Shown: positions 34,295-44,252 of the stretch, in pieces
How positions within the stretch are numbered: position 1 is the stretch's first letter
Layout of the letters: every line of letters starts with the position of its first letter
NCBI GenBank assembly: GCA_024226315.1
Contig: JAAELT010000115.1
Coordinates: forward strand, 62,001 to 126,000
Reading direction: 5' to 3'
Source: a bacterium
GTDB taxonomy: Bacteria > Acidobacteriota > Thermoanaerobaculia > Multivoradales > J023
Length of the DNA: 64,000 nucleotides
Translations under genes and position numbers: made by a program
The notes under the pieces: model-generated
The model's database searches: none
What the model was told of the DNA's origin: nothing
The model's input: the letters and a program-made list of their open reading frames with translations, nothing else

Positions 34295-35200
34295 TCAATT
34301 CGCTTCCTGCTCTCTCTCTTGGTTCCGGCGCCGTTTCTCTTCGTACATCGACCGGTCCGCCCGTTCGATCAGCTCTTCAATCGAGCACGGTTCTTCCGGG
34401 TCGTAGGCGGCGTATCCCAGGCTTATCGACAGGCGGAAAGGCTGCTGGGTGCCGCGGTTGAACTCGGCCAGATTGTCGTGCAGCCGCTGGGTGGGCGCGG
34501 TGAGCTCTCCGCTGTCGGTGTCGGGCAGCAAGATGACGAATTCGTCGCCTCCAAAGCGGGCCACGATGTCCGATTTGCGGAAGGTCTCGCGCAGCACCTT
34601 CGCAGCCGCGATCAGTGCCTCGCTGCCGACCACGTGGCCATGCTCGTCGTTGATTTCCTTGAGGCCGTCGACGTCGGCGAAAGCCAGCGACAGGTACGTC
34701 TTGTTGCGGCGTGCCAATCGTAGCTGCTGCTCGCCGAGAGTGGTGAAGCCGCGGCGATTGTAGAGACCGGTCAGGTCATCCTCGAGCGAGAGGTTGTGCA
34801 GCGACAGCTTGAGCTGATTTCTTTCGATGGCGTAGCGCATCGACCGCACCAGCAACTGACCGCCGAAGTTGCCCTTGACCAGGTAGTCCTGAGCCCCTTT
34901 CCGCACCGCGCTCACCGCCACCTTCTCGTCGTCGAGGCCGCTCAACACCACTACTGGCACCTCCGGCGCGTGTCGATTGACGGTGATGAAGGTCTCGAGA
35001 CCGAAGCTGTCGGGTAGGTCCAGGTCGAGCAGCATGATGTCGATGCCGCCTTCGTCCAGGCGCGCCAGCCCGCTCGCCAATTGGTCGACGTGCTGCAGCA
35101 GGAACCGCCCCTCGCCCATGGTGGTCAGGATTCGGCGCAGCATGTAGGCGTCGCCGGGGTCGTCCTCGACCAGAAGCACGCTGGTGGCGAGCACGCTCAT
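34295..35200 (-). CDS. Response regulator with GGDEF output (diguanylate cyclase)
   Basis: The 301-residue product has a receiver domain ([13 protein letters not shown], phospho-Asp in [27 protein letters not shown]) and a GGDEF domain ([27 protein letters not shown]). The active site is intact ([13 protein letters not shown]), and an RxxD inhibitory site (RKSD) lies five residues before GGDEF. It should make c-di-GMP on phosphorylation, with product feedback. Its start overlaps the glnS stop (ATGA), an unusual coupling of a signalling enzyme to an aminoacyl-tRNA synthetase. The partner kinase is not in the window's immediate vicinity. Confidence 0.94.
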   Translation of the reverse strand: MSVLATSVLLVEDDPGDAYMLRRILTTMGEGRFLLQHVDQLASGLARLDEGGIDIMLLDLDLPDSFGLETFITVNRHAPEVPVVVLSGLDDEKVAVSAVRKGAQDYLVKGNFGGQLLVRSMRYAIERNQLKLSLHNLSLEDDLTGLYNRRGFTTLGEQQLRLARRNKTYLSLAFADVDGLKEINDEHGHVVGSEALIAAAKVLRETFRKSDIVARFGGDEFVILLPDTDSGELTAPTQRLHDNLAEFNRGTQQPFRLSISLGYAAYDPEEPCSIEELIERADRSMYEEKRRRNQEREQEAN

Positions 35201-37611
35201 ACCGAAGTCTCGGCGCCATCGCCGTCCAGGCGGGACTTCAAGAGGTTGTTCGCCAGCCCCGGGTTGGCCTTGCCGCGGCTCGCCCGCATCACCTGCCCGA
35301 CGAAGAAACCCAACAGCGCGGTCTTGCCGGCTCGATACTCTTCGACCTTGTCCGAGTTCTCGTCGAGCACGCGGTCGACCAGGGTGCCGAGCTCGCCGGC
35401 GTCGGTGACCTGCTCGAGGCCCTTGCGGGCGACGATGGTCGCCGGGTCCTCGCCGGTGGCCAGCATGTCGGCGAACACTCCCTTGGCGATCTTGCCCGAG
35501 ATCGTGTCGGTGATGATCAGGGAGACCAGCTCGCCGAGCTGCCGGCCGGCGAAAGGCAGGTCGCCCGGGGGCCTACCTTTCAGCTCTCGCCGGAGCTCGT
35601 TGACGATCCAGTTGGCGACCGTCTGCGGATGGGCGCAGACCTCGATCGCCTCGGCGAACAGCCTACCGAGATCGGCATCGGTGGCGAGCAGTCTGGCGTC
35701 CTGTTCAGGCAGACCCAGGGTATCCCGGTAGCGCTCGAGCTCGGCCTGCACTTCGGGCGTCAGGTCGTCGAGCTCGGCCGGCGCGGCCGCGGCCAGGGAC
35801 TGGCGCCGCTGACGCTCCTTGACAGCAGCCTTCTCCGCCGCCTTCTCGGCCGCGGCGGCGCTCCGGCGAGCGCTGTGGCCGTCACCGGAGATCTTCGCCC
35901 AGGTGTCGCGCAGCGTGACCGTACGATTGACCACCAGGGCGCCCTCGGCGCTGTCCTGATCGACCACGAAGTAGCCCTGGCGCTCGAACTGGAACCGATC
36001 GCCGGCCGCGGCCTCGGCGACGCTCGGCTCGATTCGGCTCGCGGTCAGAATTTCCAGCGAGGCGGGGTTCAGGAAGGTTCTGAAATCAGCTTCCTGGCCG
36101 GCCGGGTCCTCGTGAGTGAACAGCCGGTCGTAGAGCCGCACCTCGAGCGGTAGCGAGTGCTCCGCGCACACCCAGTGGATCGTGCCTTTCACCTTGCGCC
36201 CGTCGGGCGCGTCGCCACCGCGGGTCGCCGGATCGTAGCTGCAGCGCAGCTCCGTCACCTCATCGGTGGCCTCGTCGCGGATCACTCTCTCACAGCGGAT
36301 GATGTAGGCGTAGCGCAGGCGCACCTCGCGCCCCGGGGCCATGCGGAAGAAGCCCTTCGGCGGATCTTCGTGGAAGTCGTCGCGCTCGATCAGGATCTCG
36401 CGCGAGAATGGCAACCGGCGTGAGCCCTCTTTCGGCACGTCGTGGGGGTAGTAGGGCGCCTCGAGCTCTTCCCGCTGTTCCTCCGGATAGTTCTCGATCA
36501 CCACCTTGAGCGGTCGCAGCACGGCCAGCACCCGCGGCACCCGCTGGTTGAGATCGTCGCGGATCGAGAACTCGAGCTGCGCCAGGTCGGTGACGTTCTG
36601 GGTCTTGGCGATGCCGGCGCGGTCGCAGAAGTTGCGGATCGACCCCGGTGTGTAGCCGCGGTGCCTAAGCCCCGAGATTGTCGGCATGCGGGGGTCGTCC
36701 CAACCCGAGACGTGCCCTTCCTGGACCAGCACGAGCAGCTTTCGCTTGCTCATCACCGTGTAGCTCAGGTTGCGGCGCGCGAACTCGATCTGTTGCGGAT
36801 GGTGGTCGACCGGCGTGTTGTCGAGCACCCAGTCGTAGAGCTCTCGGTTGTTCTCGAACTCGAGCGTGCACAAGGAGTGGGTGATGTCCTCGATCGAGTC
36901 GGAGAGGCAGTGGGTGAAGTCGTACATCGGGTACATGTGCCACTGGTCTCCCGTGCGGTAGTGGTGCGCCCGGCAGATGATGCGGTAGAGCACCGGATCG
37001 CGCATCAGCATGTTGTTGGCCGCCAGGTCGATCTTGGCCCGCAAAACGCGACGACCGTCCTCGAACTCGCCCGCCTTCATTCGCGCGAAGAGTTCCAGGT
37101 TCTCCTCCACCGAGCGGTCGCGATAGAGGCTCGGGCGGCCCGGTTCCTTGATGGTGCCGCGGTACTCCCTGATCTCCACCTCGTTCAGATCGTCGACGTA
37201 GGCCTTGCCGGTGCGGATCAGGTGCACCGCGTGCTGGTACAGTTCCTCGAAGTAGTCCGAAGCGTGGAATTTCCGATCCGCCCAGTCATAGCCCAGCCAG
37301 CGGATGTCGCGCTGGATGGCCTCGACGTACTCCATGTCCTCGGTGGTCGGGTTGGTGTCGTCGAAACGCAGATTGCACGTGCCGCCGAACTGTTCGGCGA
37401 CGCCGAAGTTGAGCCAGATCGACGTCGCGTGGCCGATGTGGAGATAGCCGTTCGGCTCCGGCGGAAACCGCGTCGCCACCCGGCCGCCCCACTTGCCGGA
37501 GGCGATGTCGTCGGTTACGATCGCGCGGATGAAATCCGAAGGCGGAGCGTCGCCCGGTTTCTCGTCGGCGGGGTCTGTCGGACGCGGAGGGTCGATGTTC
37601 GGTGCGGTCAC
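35197..37611 (-). CDS. glnS: Glutaminyl-tRNA synthetase with C-terminal GatB/YqeY domain
   Basis: The 804-residue enzyme has the class I signature motifs ([16 protein letters not shown] and VMSKRKL) and the GlnRS-specific stretches [20 protein letters not shown] and [21 protein letters not shown] beta-barrel anticodon-binding part ([19 protein letters not shown]) follows. About 220 extra residues come next, beginning with a basic linker and ending in a GatB/YqeY-type domain ([20 protein letters not shown]), as in Deinococcus GlnRS; this domain helps bind tRNA-Gln. The first ~25 residues are Pro-rich and variable. The stop overlaps the GGDEF regulator start. Confidence 0.96.
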   Translation of the reverse strand: MTAPNIDPPRPTDPADEKPGDAPPSDFIRAIVTDDIASGKWGGRVATRFPPEPNGYLHIGHATSIWLNFGVAEQFGGTCNLRFDDTNPTTEDMEYVEAIQRDIRWLGYDWADRKFHASDYFEELYQHAVHLIRTGKAYVDDLNEVEIREYRGTIKEPGRPSLYRDRSVEENLELFARMKAGEFEDGRRVLRAKIDLAANNMLMRDPVLYRIICRAHHYRTGDQWHMYPMYDFTHCLSDSIEDITHSLCTLEFENNRELYDWVLDNTPVDHHPQQIEFARRNLSYTVMSKRKLLVLVQEGHVSGWDDPRMPTISGLRHRGYTPGSIRNFCDRAGIAKTQNVTDLAQLEFSIRDDLNQRVPRVLAVLRPLKVVIENYPEEQREELEAPYYPHDVPKEGSRRLPFSREILIERDDFHEDPPKGFFRMAPGREVRLRYAYIIRCERVIRDEATDEVTELRCSYDPATRGGDAPDGRKVKGTIHWVCAEHSLPLEVRLYDRLFTHEDPAGQEADFRTFLNPASLEILTASRIEPSVAEAAAGDRFQFERQGYFVVDQDSAEGALVVNRTVTLRDTWAKISGDGHSARRSAAAAEKAAEKAAVKERQRRQSLAAAAPAELDDLTPEVQAELERYRDTLGLPEQDARLLATDADLGRLFAEAIEVCAHPQTVANWIVNELRRELKGRPPGDLPFAGRQLGELVSLIITDTISGKIAKGVFADMLATGEDPATIVARKGLEQVTDAGELGTLVDRVLDENSDKVEEYRAGKTALLGFFVGQVMRASRGKANPGLANNLLKSRLDGDGAETSV

Positions 37612-37665
37612 GGTGGGTACCTCGGCTCAGATCCTGGAAGCGTACAGGAAGAGGCCGAGGAGGGG

Positions 37666-38550
37666 CTACCCGAAGGTGTCGCAGGCGTCCGGGTCGCCGG
37701 TGGTGTAGCCCTGCTTGAACCACTCGGCGCGTTGCTGGGCCGAGCCGTGGGTGAAGGACTCGGGGTTGACGTAGCCGCGGCCCGACATCTGCTGGATGCG
37801 GTCGTCGCCGACCGACGCGGCGGCCCGCAGACCTTCCTCGACGTCGCCGGGCTCGAGCAGCTGCATCTCGTCGGCGGTCCGCGCCCACACTCCCGCTAGA
37901 CAGTCGGCCTGGAGCTCCATGGCGACGGAGAGCTGGTTCTTCTGCCGCGGGTTCTGGGCCTGGGCCTGGCGCACCTGGCGCGAGATGCCGAGCACGGTCT
38001 GCACGTGATGACCGACTTCGTGGGCCAGCACGTAGGCCTGGGCGAAGTCGCCCGGAGCGCCGAAACGGCGGCTGAGCTCGTCGTAGAAGCTGAGGTCGAG
38101 ATAGACCTTCTCGTCCGCCGGGCAGTAGAACGGGCCGCTGGCGGCCTGCCCCATGCCGCAGGCCGACGGGTAGGCGTCGCGGAACAGCACCAGCTTGGTG
38201 TCCCGGTACTTGCCGGCAAGCAGCTGGTGCCAGAGATCCTGATTGCGGTCGAGTACGTCGCCGACGAAGGACACGTGATCCGCTTCCGGATCGACGCCGC
38301 CGGGCGCCGGGGCAGTTTGCTCGCGGGGGGCTGGTGTCGAGATGCCGCCGCCACCACCGCCGGCGTCGAGCAGCGAGAAGAAGTCCTGCTTGAAGACCAT
38401 GCTGAGTACCAGCAGCAGCAGGATGCCGCCGCAGCCCATCTGGGCGCCGCCACGCCGGGTCCGCGGGATCGGCAGACGCATCCGCCGGCCGCCGCTCTCG
38501 AAACGGCGATCTTCCACGTTGGCACTCCGGTGTCCTTTCCTCCAGCGCAT
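37666..38550 (-). CDS. Neutral zinc metallopeptidase (YpfJ family)
   Basis: The 294-residue product has the family's N-terminal RRFESGGRRM segment, one membrane span (GCGGILLLLVLSMVF), a Gly-rich linker and the catalytic zincin motif LAHEVGHHVQ at about residues 173-182. The conserved QADCLAGVWA, GDDRIQQMSGRGYVNPESFT and HGSAQQRAEWFKQGY follow. The family is membrane-anchored with the protease domain outside the cytoplasm; substrates are unknown. It lies 55 bases upstream of glnS on the same strand. Confidence 0.93.
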   Translation of the reverse strand: MRWRKGHRSANVEDRRFESGGRRMRLPIPRTRRGGAQMGCGGILLLLVLSMVFKQDFFSLLDAGGGGGGISTPAPREQTAPAPGGVDPEADHVSFVGDVLDRNQDLWHQLLAGKYRDTKLVLFRDAYPSACGMGQAASGPFYCPADEKVYLDLSFYDELSRRFGAPGDFAQAYVLAHEVGHHVQTVLGISRQVRQAQAQNPRQKNQLSVAMELQADCLAGVWARTADEMQLLEPGDVEEGLRAAASVGDDRIQQMSGRGYVNPESFTHGSAQQRAEWFKQGYTTGDPDACDTFG

Positions 38551-38643
38551 GACTTTCCCTTCCTGGCCAGCTTGCGTTGTGTCGCTATCCTCCCGAGGAT
38601 ATCAGTTCGACCTATGATTCACGCCCCGAACCTGGAGGCACCA

Positions 38644-39558
38644 ATGGACAGCGACAGACAGCACATCGCCGGTATTCTGCCGCCGATCACCACACCTTTC
38701 GACGACGCGGGCGGCGTCGACCTCGGCGCCCTGGCCGCCAACATCGAGCGCTACAATCGCACCGGGCTCTCCGGCTACGTCGCCTTCGGCTCGAATGGCG
38801 AGGCTGTCCACCTGAGCGCGGAGGAGCGGGGCCGCGTGCTCGAGACGCTTCGTCGATCCGCCGCGCCGGGCCGGGCGCTGATCGCCGGCGTCAACGAGCA
38901 GTCGACCGTGGCGGCGATCCGGGCGACCCGGCAGGCCGCGGACGCCGGTGCCGACATGGCGCTGGTCATCACGCCCTATTTCTACAAGGCGGCGATGACC
39001 CAGGGGACGCTGCGCCGCTTCTTCCTCGAGGTCGCCGACGCTTCGCCGTTGCCGATCCTGATCTACAACATTCCCCAGAATACCGGCGTCATGGTCGCGG
39101 CGATGACCTTCGCCGAGCTGGCGAAGCATCACAACGTCGCGGGTTTGAAGGACAGCTCGGGCAACATGGCGGCTCTGTCCGACACCCTGGCCATGGTACC
39201 GGGGGACTTCGACGTCCTGGTCGGTAGCGCCGCCATCCTCTACCCGGCGCTCGCGGCCGGCGCGGCCGGCGCCATCTTGGCGGTGGCCTGCGTGGCACCG
39301 GCGGCCTGCATCGAGCTCTTCGAGATGGTGGGTGCGGGCGACCACGCGCGGGCGCTCGACCTGCAGCGGCGGCTGGCGCCCCTCGCCAGCCTGGTCACGA
39401 CGGAGCTGGGCATCGCCGGCTTGAAAGCCGTTGCCGACCTGGCCGGTTTCGTGGGTGGGGCGCCGCGTGGACCGCTCACACGGGTCAACGAGACGCACCG
39501 GCCGCGGATCGAGGCGGTGATGCGCGACAGCGGGTTTTTCGATCGGCCGCTGAGCTGA
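38644..39558 (+). CDS. DHDPS-family aldolase, possibly 4-hydroxy-2-oxoglutarate aldolase-like
   Basis: The 304-residue TIM-barrel lyase has the Schiff-base Lys in AGLKDSSGNM (about residue 170) and the catalytic Tyr in IYNIPQNTGV (about 141). The substrate-loop reads GSNGEAVHLS where true DapA usually has GTTGE; SNGE is the form in mammalian HOGA1-like aldolases. An in-frame ATG at 38614 is possible, but CTGGAGGCACC directly before 38644 favours the later start. It is probably a pyruvate-dependent aldolase; lysine synthesis cannot be excluded. No dap genes are adjacent. Confidence 0.9.
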   Translation: MDSDRQHIAGILPPITTPFDDAGGVDLGALAANIERYNRTGLSGYVAFGSNGEAVHLSAEERGRVLETLRRSAAPGRALIAGVNEQSTVAAIRATRQAADAGADMALVITPYFYKAAMTQGTLRRFFLEVADASPLPILIYNIPQNTGVMVAAMTFAELAKHHNVAGLKDSSGNMAALSDTLAMVPGDFDVLVGSAAILYPALAAGAAGAILAVACVAPAACIELFEMVGAGDHARALDLQRRLAPLASLVTTELGIAGLKAVADLAGFVGGAPRGPLTRVNETHRPRIEAVMRDSGFFDRPLS

Positions 39559-39582
39559 GCTTGTACTGATAGGTTGCGCTCG

Positions 39583-42363
39583 ATGCGTGAAGACCCGACC
39601 CACGAGCCCCCACGCTTCGTCGTAGGCATCGATCTGGGGACCACCAACTCGGCGGTCAGCCAGGTCGATACCGAGGAGAAACCGTGGCGCGTCGAGACGT
39701 TCGACCTCCTGCAACTGACCGCGCTCTCGACGCTCGAACGCCGCGAGACGCTGCCGTCTTTTCACTACCAGCCGACCGTCGCCGATTCCGATGGCGGCGC
39801 GCTCGATCTGCCGTGGCAGAGCGGCGAGCCGAGCCACGTCGTCGGCACCCTGGCGCGTGATCGCGGCGCCGAGGTACCGGGACGGCTGGTGGCGTCGGCA
39901 AAGTCGTGGCTCAGCCACTCGGGTGTCGATCGGACCGCGGCACTGCTGCCCTGGCACGGCGCGGCGGACGTGCGCAAGGTGTCGCCCATGGAGGTCAGCG
40001 CTCGCTACCTGGCCCATGTCCGCCAGGCCTGGGGTCACGCCTACCCCGAGCACCCGCTCGAGGAGCAGGACGTGGTGCTCACGGTGCCGGCCTCCTTCGA
40101 CGAGATCGCTCGCGAGCTCACCGTGGCGGCGGCCAAGAAGGCCGGTCTGCCCCGGGTGGTGCTGATCGAGGAGCCCCAGGCTGCTTTCTACGCCTGGATC
40201 TACCGCCGAGACCAGAGCGGTGAGGCAGCGCTCGAAGCCGGGCAGAATGTGCTGGTGCTCGACGTCGGTGGCGGCACCACCGATCTCACCCTGATCCGGG
40301 TGGAGGACGAGGCGGACGGCGGTCTCATGTTCCGCCGGGTGGCGGTGGGCGACCACCTGATCCTGGGCGGCGACAATCTCGACATGGCGCTCGCCCACCA
40401 CCTCGAGGAGAGGCTGGCGAAAGGCGGCCTCGACCGGCGGCAGTGGAGCGTGCTCATCCACCGGTCGCGTCAGGCGAAGGAGACGCTGCTCGGCCGCCTG
40501 CCGCCGGAGAAGGTGGTGATCACCCTGCCCGGCGGCGGCTCGAGGTTGCTCGGCGGCGCGCTCTCCGTGGAGCTTGGCCTGGAGGAGACCCGCGAGCTGC
40601 TGGTCGAAGGCTTCCTGCCGCGGGCGACCCTGGCCGAGGCGCCGGCGCCGCGGGCCTCGGGTTTCCGCGAGCTGGGTCTGCCCTACGCGCCCGATTCAGG
40701 GATCACCCGCTACCTGGCGAAGTTCCTGTCGTCGCACGGTGAGGACGGCGCGGCGGTACGCCCGGACGTGGTGCTATTCAACGGTGGCTTCTTCGCCGGC
40801 GAGGCGCTGCGCGACCGGGTGCTGGAGGTGCTCGGGTCCTGGTTCGGTGACGGCGGCTGGGCGCCGCGGGTGCTGCGTTCCGAGCGCCTCGACCTGGCGG
40901 TCGCCCAGGGCGCTGCCTATTTCGGCATGGTGCGTCGCGGCGAAGGTGAGCGGATCCGTGGCGGCCTGGCCCATGCCTACTACATCGGCGCCGAACAGCA
41001 CGGGGCGGCGGGCGCGGCGGCGCTGTGCCTGGTGCCGTCGGGCCTCGAGGAAGGCCACGACGTGACTCTCGAGACGAGCTCCGCGACAGACCTGGACTTC
41101 GAGCTGCTGATCCGCGAGCCGGTCGAGTTTCCGATCTTTACCTCGAGCACGCGGTCAGGAGATCGCCCGGGCGACCTGGTGGAGGTAGATCCCGAGCAGC
41201 TAAAGGCTCTGCCGCCGATCCGCACGGTGCTGCGCTCGGGCAAGAAGAAGGGCGCGGAGAAGGTCCGTGTACGCGTGCACGCACGGCTCACCGAGATCGG
41301 TACGCTCGCCGTGTGGTGCTCCGAGGCGGTGGGCAACCGTAGCTGGCGGCTGGAGTTCGACGTGCGCTCGGCCGTCCAGACCGACGTTTCGGAGCACCAG
41401 GCGGTGGGCGAGGCCGCGGGTATCGTGGAGGAGGAGACGGTCGCCACCTGCGAGCGGCTGGTGGACGAGGTCTTCGGGTTCCAGGGAAAGACCGCGCGCC
41501 CCGAGCAGCTGACCAAACGGCTCGAAGAGGCGGCCGGGCAGGGGCGTTGGGAGTGGCCGCCATCATTGCTGCGCGCCATCTGGCAGGCGCTTGCCGACCG
41601 CGAGCGCGGTCGCGCCTACTCGATCGCGCACGAGGCGCGCTGGCTCAACCTGTTGGGCTTCGCCCTGCGCCCCGGCTTCGGCGTGGCGGTCGACGACTGG
41701 CGAGTGGGGCGTACCTGGCAGCTCTTTCACCGCAATCTGGTGCACGCGCGCAACGAGATGTGCCGGGGCGAGTGGTGGGTGCTCTGGCGCCGGATCTCGG
41801 GCGGCCTGACCGCCGGCCAGCAGCGTGCGCTGGCGCAGAGCCTCCTGGCGCAGCTCAAGGGGCCGGCGGGCGAGAAGCTCCGCCGCCGCACCCACGAGGC
41901 GGCCGAGATCCGCCGACTGTTGGCGTCATTGGAATGGCTCGAGCCCCAGGTCAAGGAGCGCTTGGGAGAAGAAGCGCTCCTTGACCTGGACCAGTACGGC
42001 GTCAAGGTGCTTTCGGGCGCCCAGCACTGGGCGCTGGCGCGGCTCGGCGCTCGCGTGCCGGCATACGGCCCGCCGAGCGGCGTGGTCGACGTCGAGATCG
42101 TCGAGACCTGGCTGGAGCGGGCTATGGCGGTCGGCGGCGGCGCCCGCGAGCTGGTCTTCGCGGTCATGCAGATGGCGCGTCTGACCGGCGACCGGTTCCG
42201 CGACGTGTCCAACTCCGTGCGTGAGCGAGTGCTCGAATGGCTGGCGGCTCGCGGCGCGTCGGATCATTACCTGGAGCTGGTGCGCGAGGGCGGCGAGCTC
42301 GATACGGGTGAGGAGCGCTTGGTCTTCGGCGACAGCCTGCCGCGGGGATTGGTGATCCGTTAG
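39583..42363 (+). CDS. Large Hsp70-family protein (DnaK-like ATPase with unique C-terminus)
   Basis: The 926-residue protein has an actin-type ATPase: phosphate-1 GIDLGTTNSAVSQVD (about residues 15-29), LTVPASFDEIAR, IEEPQAAFYAW, phosphate-2 VLDVGGGTTDLTLIRV and ILGGDNLDMALA. Several insertions enlarge it relative to DnaK. The C-terminal ~350 residues are not a canonical substrate-binding domain. They include a beta part (VRVRVHARLTEIGTLAVWCS) and a helical, Trp-rich part (EWWVLWRRISGGLTAGQQRA). Such long Hsp70 relatives are known from Planctomycetes, Myxococcota and Acidobacteriota without known clients. No DnaJ or GrpE gene is nearby. Confidence 0.9.
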   Translation: MREDPTHEPPRFVVGIDLGTTNSAVSQVDTEEKPWRVETFDLLQLTALSTLERRETLPSFHYQPTVADSDGGALDLPWQSGEPSHVVGTLARDRGAEVPGRLVASAKSWLSHSGVDRTAALLPWHGAADVRKVSPMEVSARYLAHVRQAWGHAYPEHPLEEQDVVLTVPASFDEIARELTVAAAKKAGLPRVVLIEEPQAAFYAWIYRRDQSGEAALEAGQNVLVLDVGGGTTDLTLIRVEDEADGGLMFRRVAVGDHLILGGDNLDMALAHHLEERLAKGGLDRRQWSVLIHRSRQAKETLLGRLPPEKVVITLPGGGSRLLGGALSVELGLEETRELLVEGFLPRATLAEAPAPRASGFRELGLPYAPDSGITRYLAKFLSSHGEDGAAVRPDVVLFNGGFFAGEALRDRVLEVLGSWFGDGGWAPRVLRSERLDLAVAQGAAYFGMVRRGEGERIRGGLAHAYYIGAEQHGAAGAAALCLVPSGLEEGHDVTLETSSATDLDFELLIREPVEFPIFTSSTRSGDRPGDLVEVDPEQLKALPPIRTVLRSGKKKGAEKVRVRVHARLTEIGTLAVWCSEAVGNRSWRLEFDVRSAVQTDVSEHQAVGEAAGIVEEETVATCERLVDEVFGFQGKTARPEQLTKRLEEAAGQGRWEWPPSLLRAIWQALADRERGRAYSIAHEARWLNLLGFALRPGFGVAVDDWRVGRTWQLFHRNLVHARNEMCRGEWWVLWRRISGGLTAGQQRALAQSLLAQLKGPAGEKLRRRTHEAAEIRRLLASLEWLEPQVKERLGEEALLDLDQYGVKVLSGAQHWALARLGARVPAYGPPSGVVDVEIVETWLERAMAVGGGARELVFAVMQMARLTGDRFRDVSNSVRERVLEWLAARGASDHYLELVREGGELDTGEERLVFGDSLPRGLVIR

Positions 42364-42494
42364 GTGTCCGGTCCCCTGCGGGCGGCGCTGCGCTTCGAGC
42401 GCAGTACCTGCAGGTGCCGGCAGGGGGCGCATAGGCCGGCACCGGCGACCTGGGCGCGGTCTTCCGCGGTCGGGGGTGGGGCGTTCAGGGCCAT
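42360..42494 (-). CDS. Truncated small CxxC protein
   Basis: A 44-residue frame from ATG 42494 to TAA 42360-42362 contains GLCAPCRHLQVLRSKRSA. This resembles the start of a small conserved bacterial protein family with an LCxxCRHxRxVxSxRS pattern. Full-length members continue with further Cys residues, but here the frame ends after RRGPDT and overlaps the Hsp70 stop by 4 bases. The missing half suggests loss of the 3' end when this junction formed. The family match is from memory, and the ribosome site is weak. Confidence 0.45.
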   Translation of the reverse strand: MALNAPPPTAEDRAQVAGAGLCAPCRHLQVLRSKRSAARRGPDT

Positions 42495-42850
42495 CGAATC
42501 GTTGCCAACTCGTCCCCGCGGTGGTCCTTCTCGCCCGTCTTCAGGGGGTGATTCGCCCCGGACACGGAGAAAAATGTCGAATTCCACATATTCTATGAAA
42601 CGGATTCATGGTGAAGGACGTATATCTAAGTGAGAGAGGGTTGCAAGACAACCCAAACCCGCCGGGGCTCGACGGATCGCATCCGTGATTCGGCACAATT
42701 GAGCGCCACTAGGCGGAGCGAGAATCTACTACAAGAGCTCCGTACTAACCCCATATCCCACACCTTCCGCGGCCGCCCGGCCGCGCGATTCATACCACCA
42801 GGGGGGCCGATTCGGCCCCCCTCGGCCATTTATGGGGAATGACGAGGCCG
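42495..42850. other. AT-rich intergenic region ahead of the FtsX/Lol permease stop
   Basis: No credible gene is seen. The stretch 42,570-42,640 is clearly more AT-rich than the rest of the window. A small hairpin GGGTTG-CAAGA-CAACCC occupies 42638-42654, and a strong terminator-like stem lies at 42801-42821 (separate entry). Confidence 0.5.
42801..42821 (-). terminator. Strong GC hairpin after the permease gene
   Basis: GGGGGGCC (42801-42808) pairs with GGCCCCCC (42814-42821) around a 5-base loop, 30 bases beyond the stop of the minus-strand permease gene. It lacks a T-run on either side but is the best candidate end for that transcript. Confidence 0.5.
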
Positions 42851-44101
42851 TCATTCGTCGCGCAGCGCCACCGACGGGTTCACCCGAGCGGCGCGAAAAG
42901 CCGGCACCGAGCAGGCGATCAGGGTGACGGTGAGCGAGAAGGTGACGATCGCCAGCACGTCGGTGAGCTCCACTCGGAAGGGTACCGAATCGATGAAGTA
43001 GATGGCCGCGATCTCCGGCCCGAAACGGATCAGCTCGAGCTCGGTGATCAGCCACGCGGCGCCACCCCCCAGCAGCACGCCGGACAGCGTTCCCATTGCG
43101 CCGAGGCTCAGCCCATAGGTGGCGAATACCCACCACAGCTCGCGCGGTGACAGCCCGAGCGAGGCGAGCACCCCGATGTCGCGCATGCGTTCGCGCACCA
43201 GGATCACCAGCGTCGAGGCGACATTGAAAGTCGAGACCACGACGATGACGCCGAGCACGAAGAAGAGCGCCCATTCCTGGAGCTTGAGAGCCGCGAACAA
43301 CTGCCGGTTGAGCTTTTGCCAGCGCTGGACCATCCAGTCCGATCCCAGCTCGCGCTCGATCCCGGCGGCGATCTGCTCGGTGCGTTCGGGGTCCTCGAGC
43401 TTGAACTCCATCACGTCGAGCCCGGTGTCGCCGCGCGCCCGGCGAAGAACCTCGCCGTCGAGGATGATCCAGCTGGCGTCGAACTCCGCGAAGCCGGTGG
43501 AAAACGAGTCCGCGAACCGCACGCTGCGGTAGCGGAAGCGCGGCCGGGTGCCGGTCAGGTCGAGGACCACCAGACGCAGGACGTCGCCCGGCTCGACCGA
43601 CAGCTGGCGCTGCAGCTCGGTGCCCAGCAGCGCTCCGGGGATGCCGTCCTCGCCGGGCTCGAGCAGGGCGGGCGGATCCCCCGACGCGATCTTGCGCACG
43701 GTCGGATCGTAGCCCGGCTCGACGCCTCTCAGGACCACGCTCACCCCCTCGGGCGAGCCCGCGCTGGAGATCGACCCTTCGCCGTAGGCGACCCGGCCCA
43801 TGCGGGCGACTCCCGGCACCGCTCCCGCCCGTTCGAGCTCGGCGGCGTAGCTCTCGAAGCCGCCCTGGACCAGGGGCGAGGCGATCACCTCGCCCTGCAG
43901 ACCGATCAGCTTGTGCTGGAGATCCTCGGTGTAGCCGGTCATCAGCGCCATGGCGATCACCATGGCCGTGACGCCGAGGGTGGTGGCGATGAACGCGGCC
44001 CAGGCGGTTGACGACAGGATCTGGCTGCGGTCGCCGAGCATGTAGCGCCAGGCGATGGCCCAGATCAGCGGCAGTCGGCGTTGGAGGAGCTTGCTCGCCA
44101 T
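42851..44101 (-). CDS. lolC: LolC/LolE-type lipoprotein-releasing ABC permease
   Basis: The 416-residue product starts at ATG 44101. It has an N-terminal membrane span (AWAAFIATTLGVTAMVIAMA), a periplasmic domain of about 210 residues and three C-terminal spans of the FtsX core (FFVLGVIVVVSTFNVASTLV; GAMGTLSGVLLGGGAAWLIT; a final span before PAFRAARVNPSVALRDE). The N-terminal RYMLGDRSQ... and NVASTLVILVRERMRDIGVL segments are typical of LolC/E. The gene stands alone; its ATPase partner (LolD) must be elsewhere, or YbbA-type ATPases substitute. Confidence 0.9.
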   Translation of the reverse strand: MASKLLQRRLPLIWAIAWRYMLGDRSQILSSTAWAAFIATTLGVTAMVIAMALMTGYTEDLQHKLIGLQGEVIASPLVQGGFESYAAELERAGAVPGVARMGRVAYGEGSISSAGSPEGVSVVLRGVEPGYDPTVRKIASGDPPALLEPGEDGIPGALLGTELQRQLSVEPGDVLRLVVLDLTGTRPRFRYRSVRFADSFSTGFAEFDASWIILDGEVLRRARGDTGLDVMEFKLEDPERTEQIAAGIERELGSDWMVQRWQKLNRQLFAALKLQEWALFFVLGVIVVVSTFNVASTLVILVRERMRDIGVLASLGLSPRELWWVFATYGLSLGAMGTLSGVLLGGGAAWLITELELIRFGPEIAAIYFIDSVPFRVELTDVLAIVTFSLTVTLIACSVPAFRAARVNPSVALRDE

Positions 44102-44149
44102 CGATGGCTCTGGTCGAGAAAACGGAGTTGCGAAAAACAGGCCGTGGCC

Positions 44150-44178
44150 TTGGGGTCGGGCTCTCGGCGGGGTATCAT
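44150..44178 (+). promoter_or_regulatory. Possible sigma-70 promoter for the 44253 gene
   Basis: TTGGGG (44150-44155), a 17-base spacer and TATCAT (44173-44178) form a plausible promoter about 75 bases before the next start codon. A second TATCAT follows at 44189-44194 without a good -35. Assignment is by eye. Confidence 0.4.
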
Positions 44179-44252
44179 GCTGGCGCGCTATCATACAGAC
44201 ATAGGAGAGGCCGATGCCGCGAGCCCTCCCGGTCAGACCTGAGGAGTCAGTC

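Noticed and set aside
38602..40461. 619-residue minus-strand frame across the aldolase and Hsp70 genes
   Set aside because: Antisense shadow; both sense genes have intact catalytic motifs.
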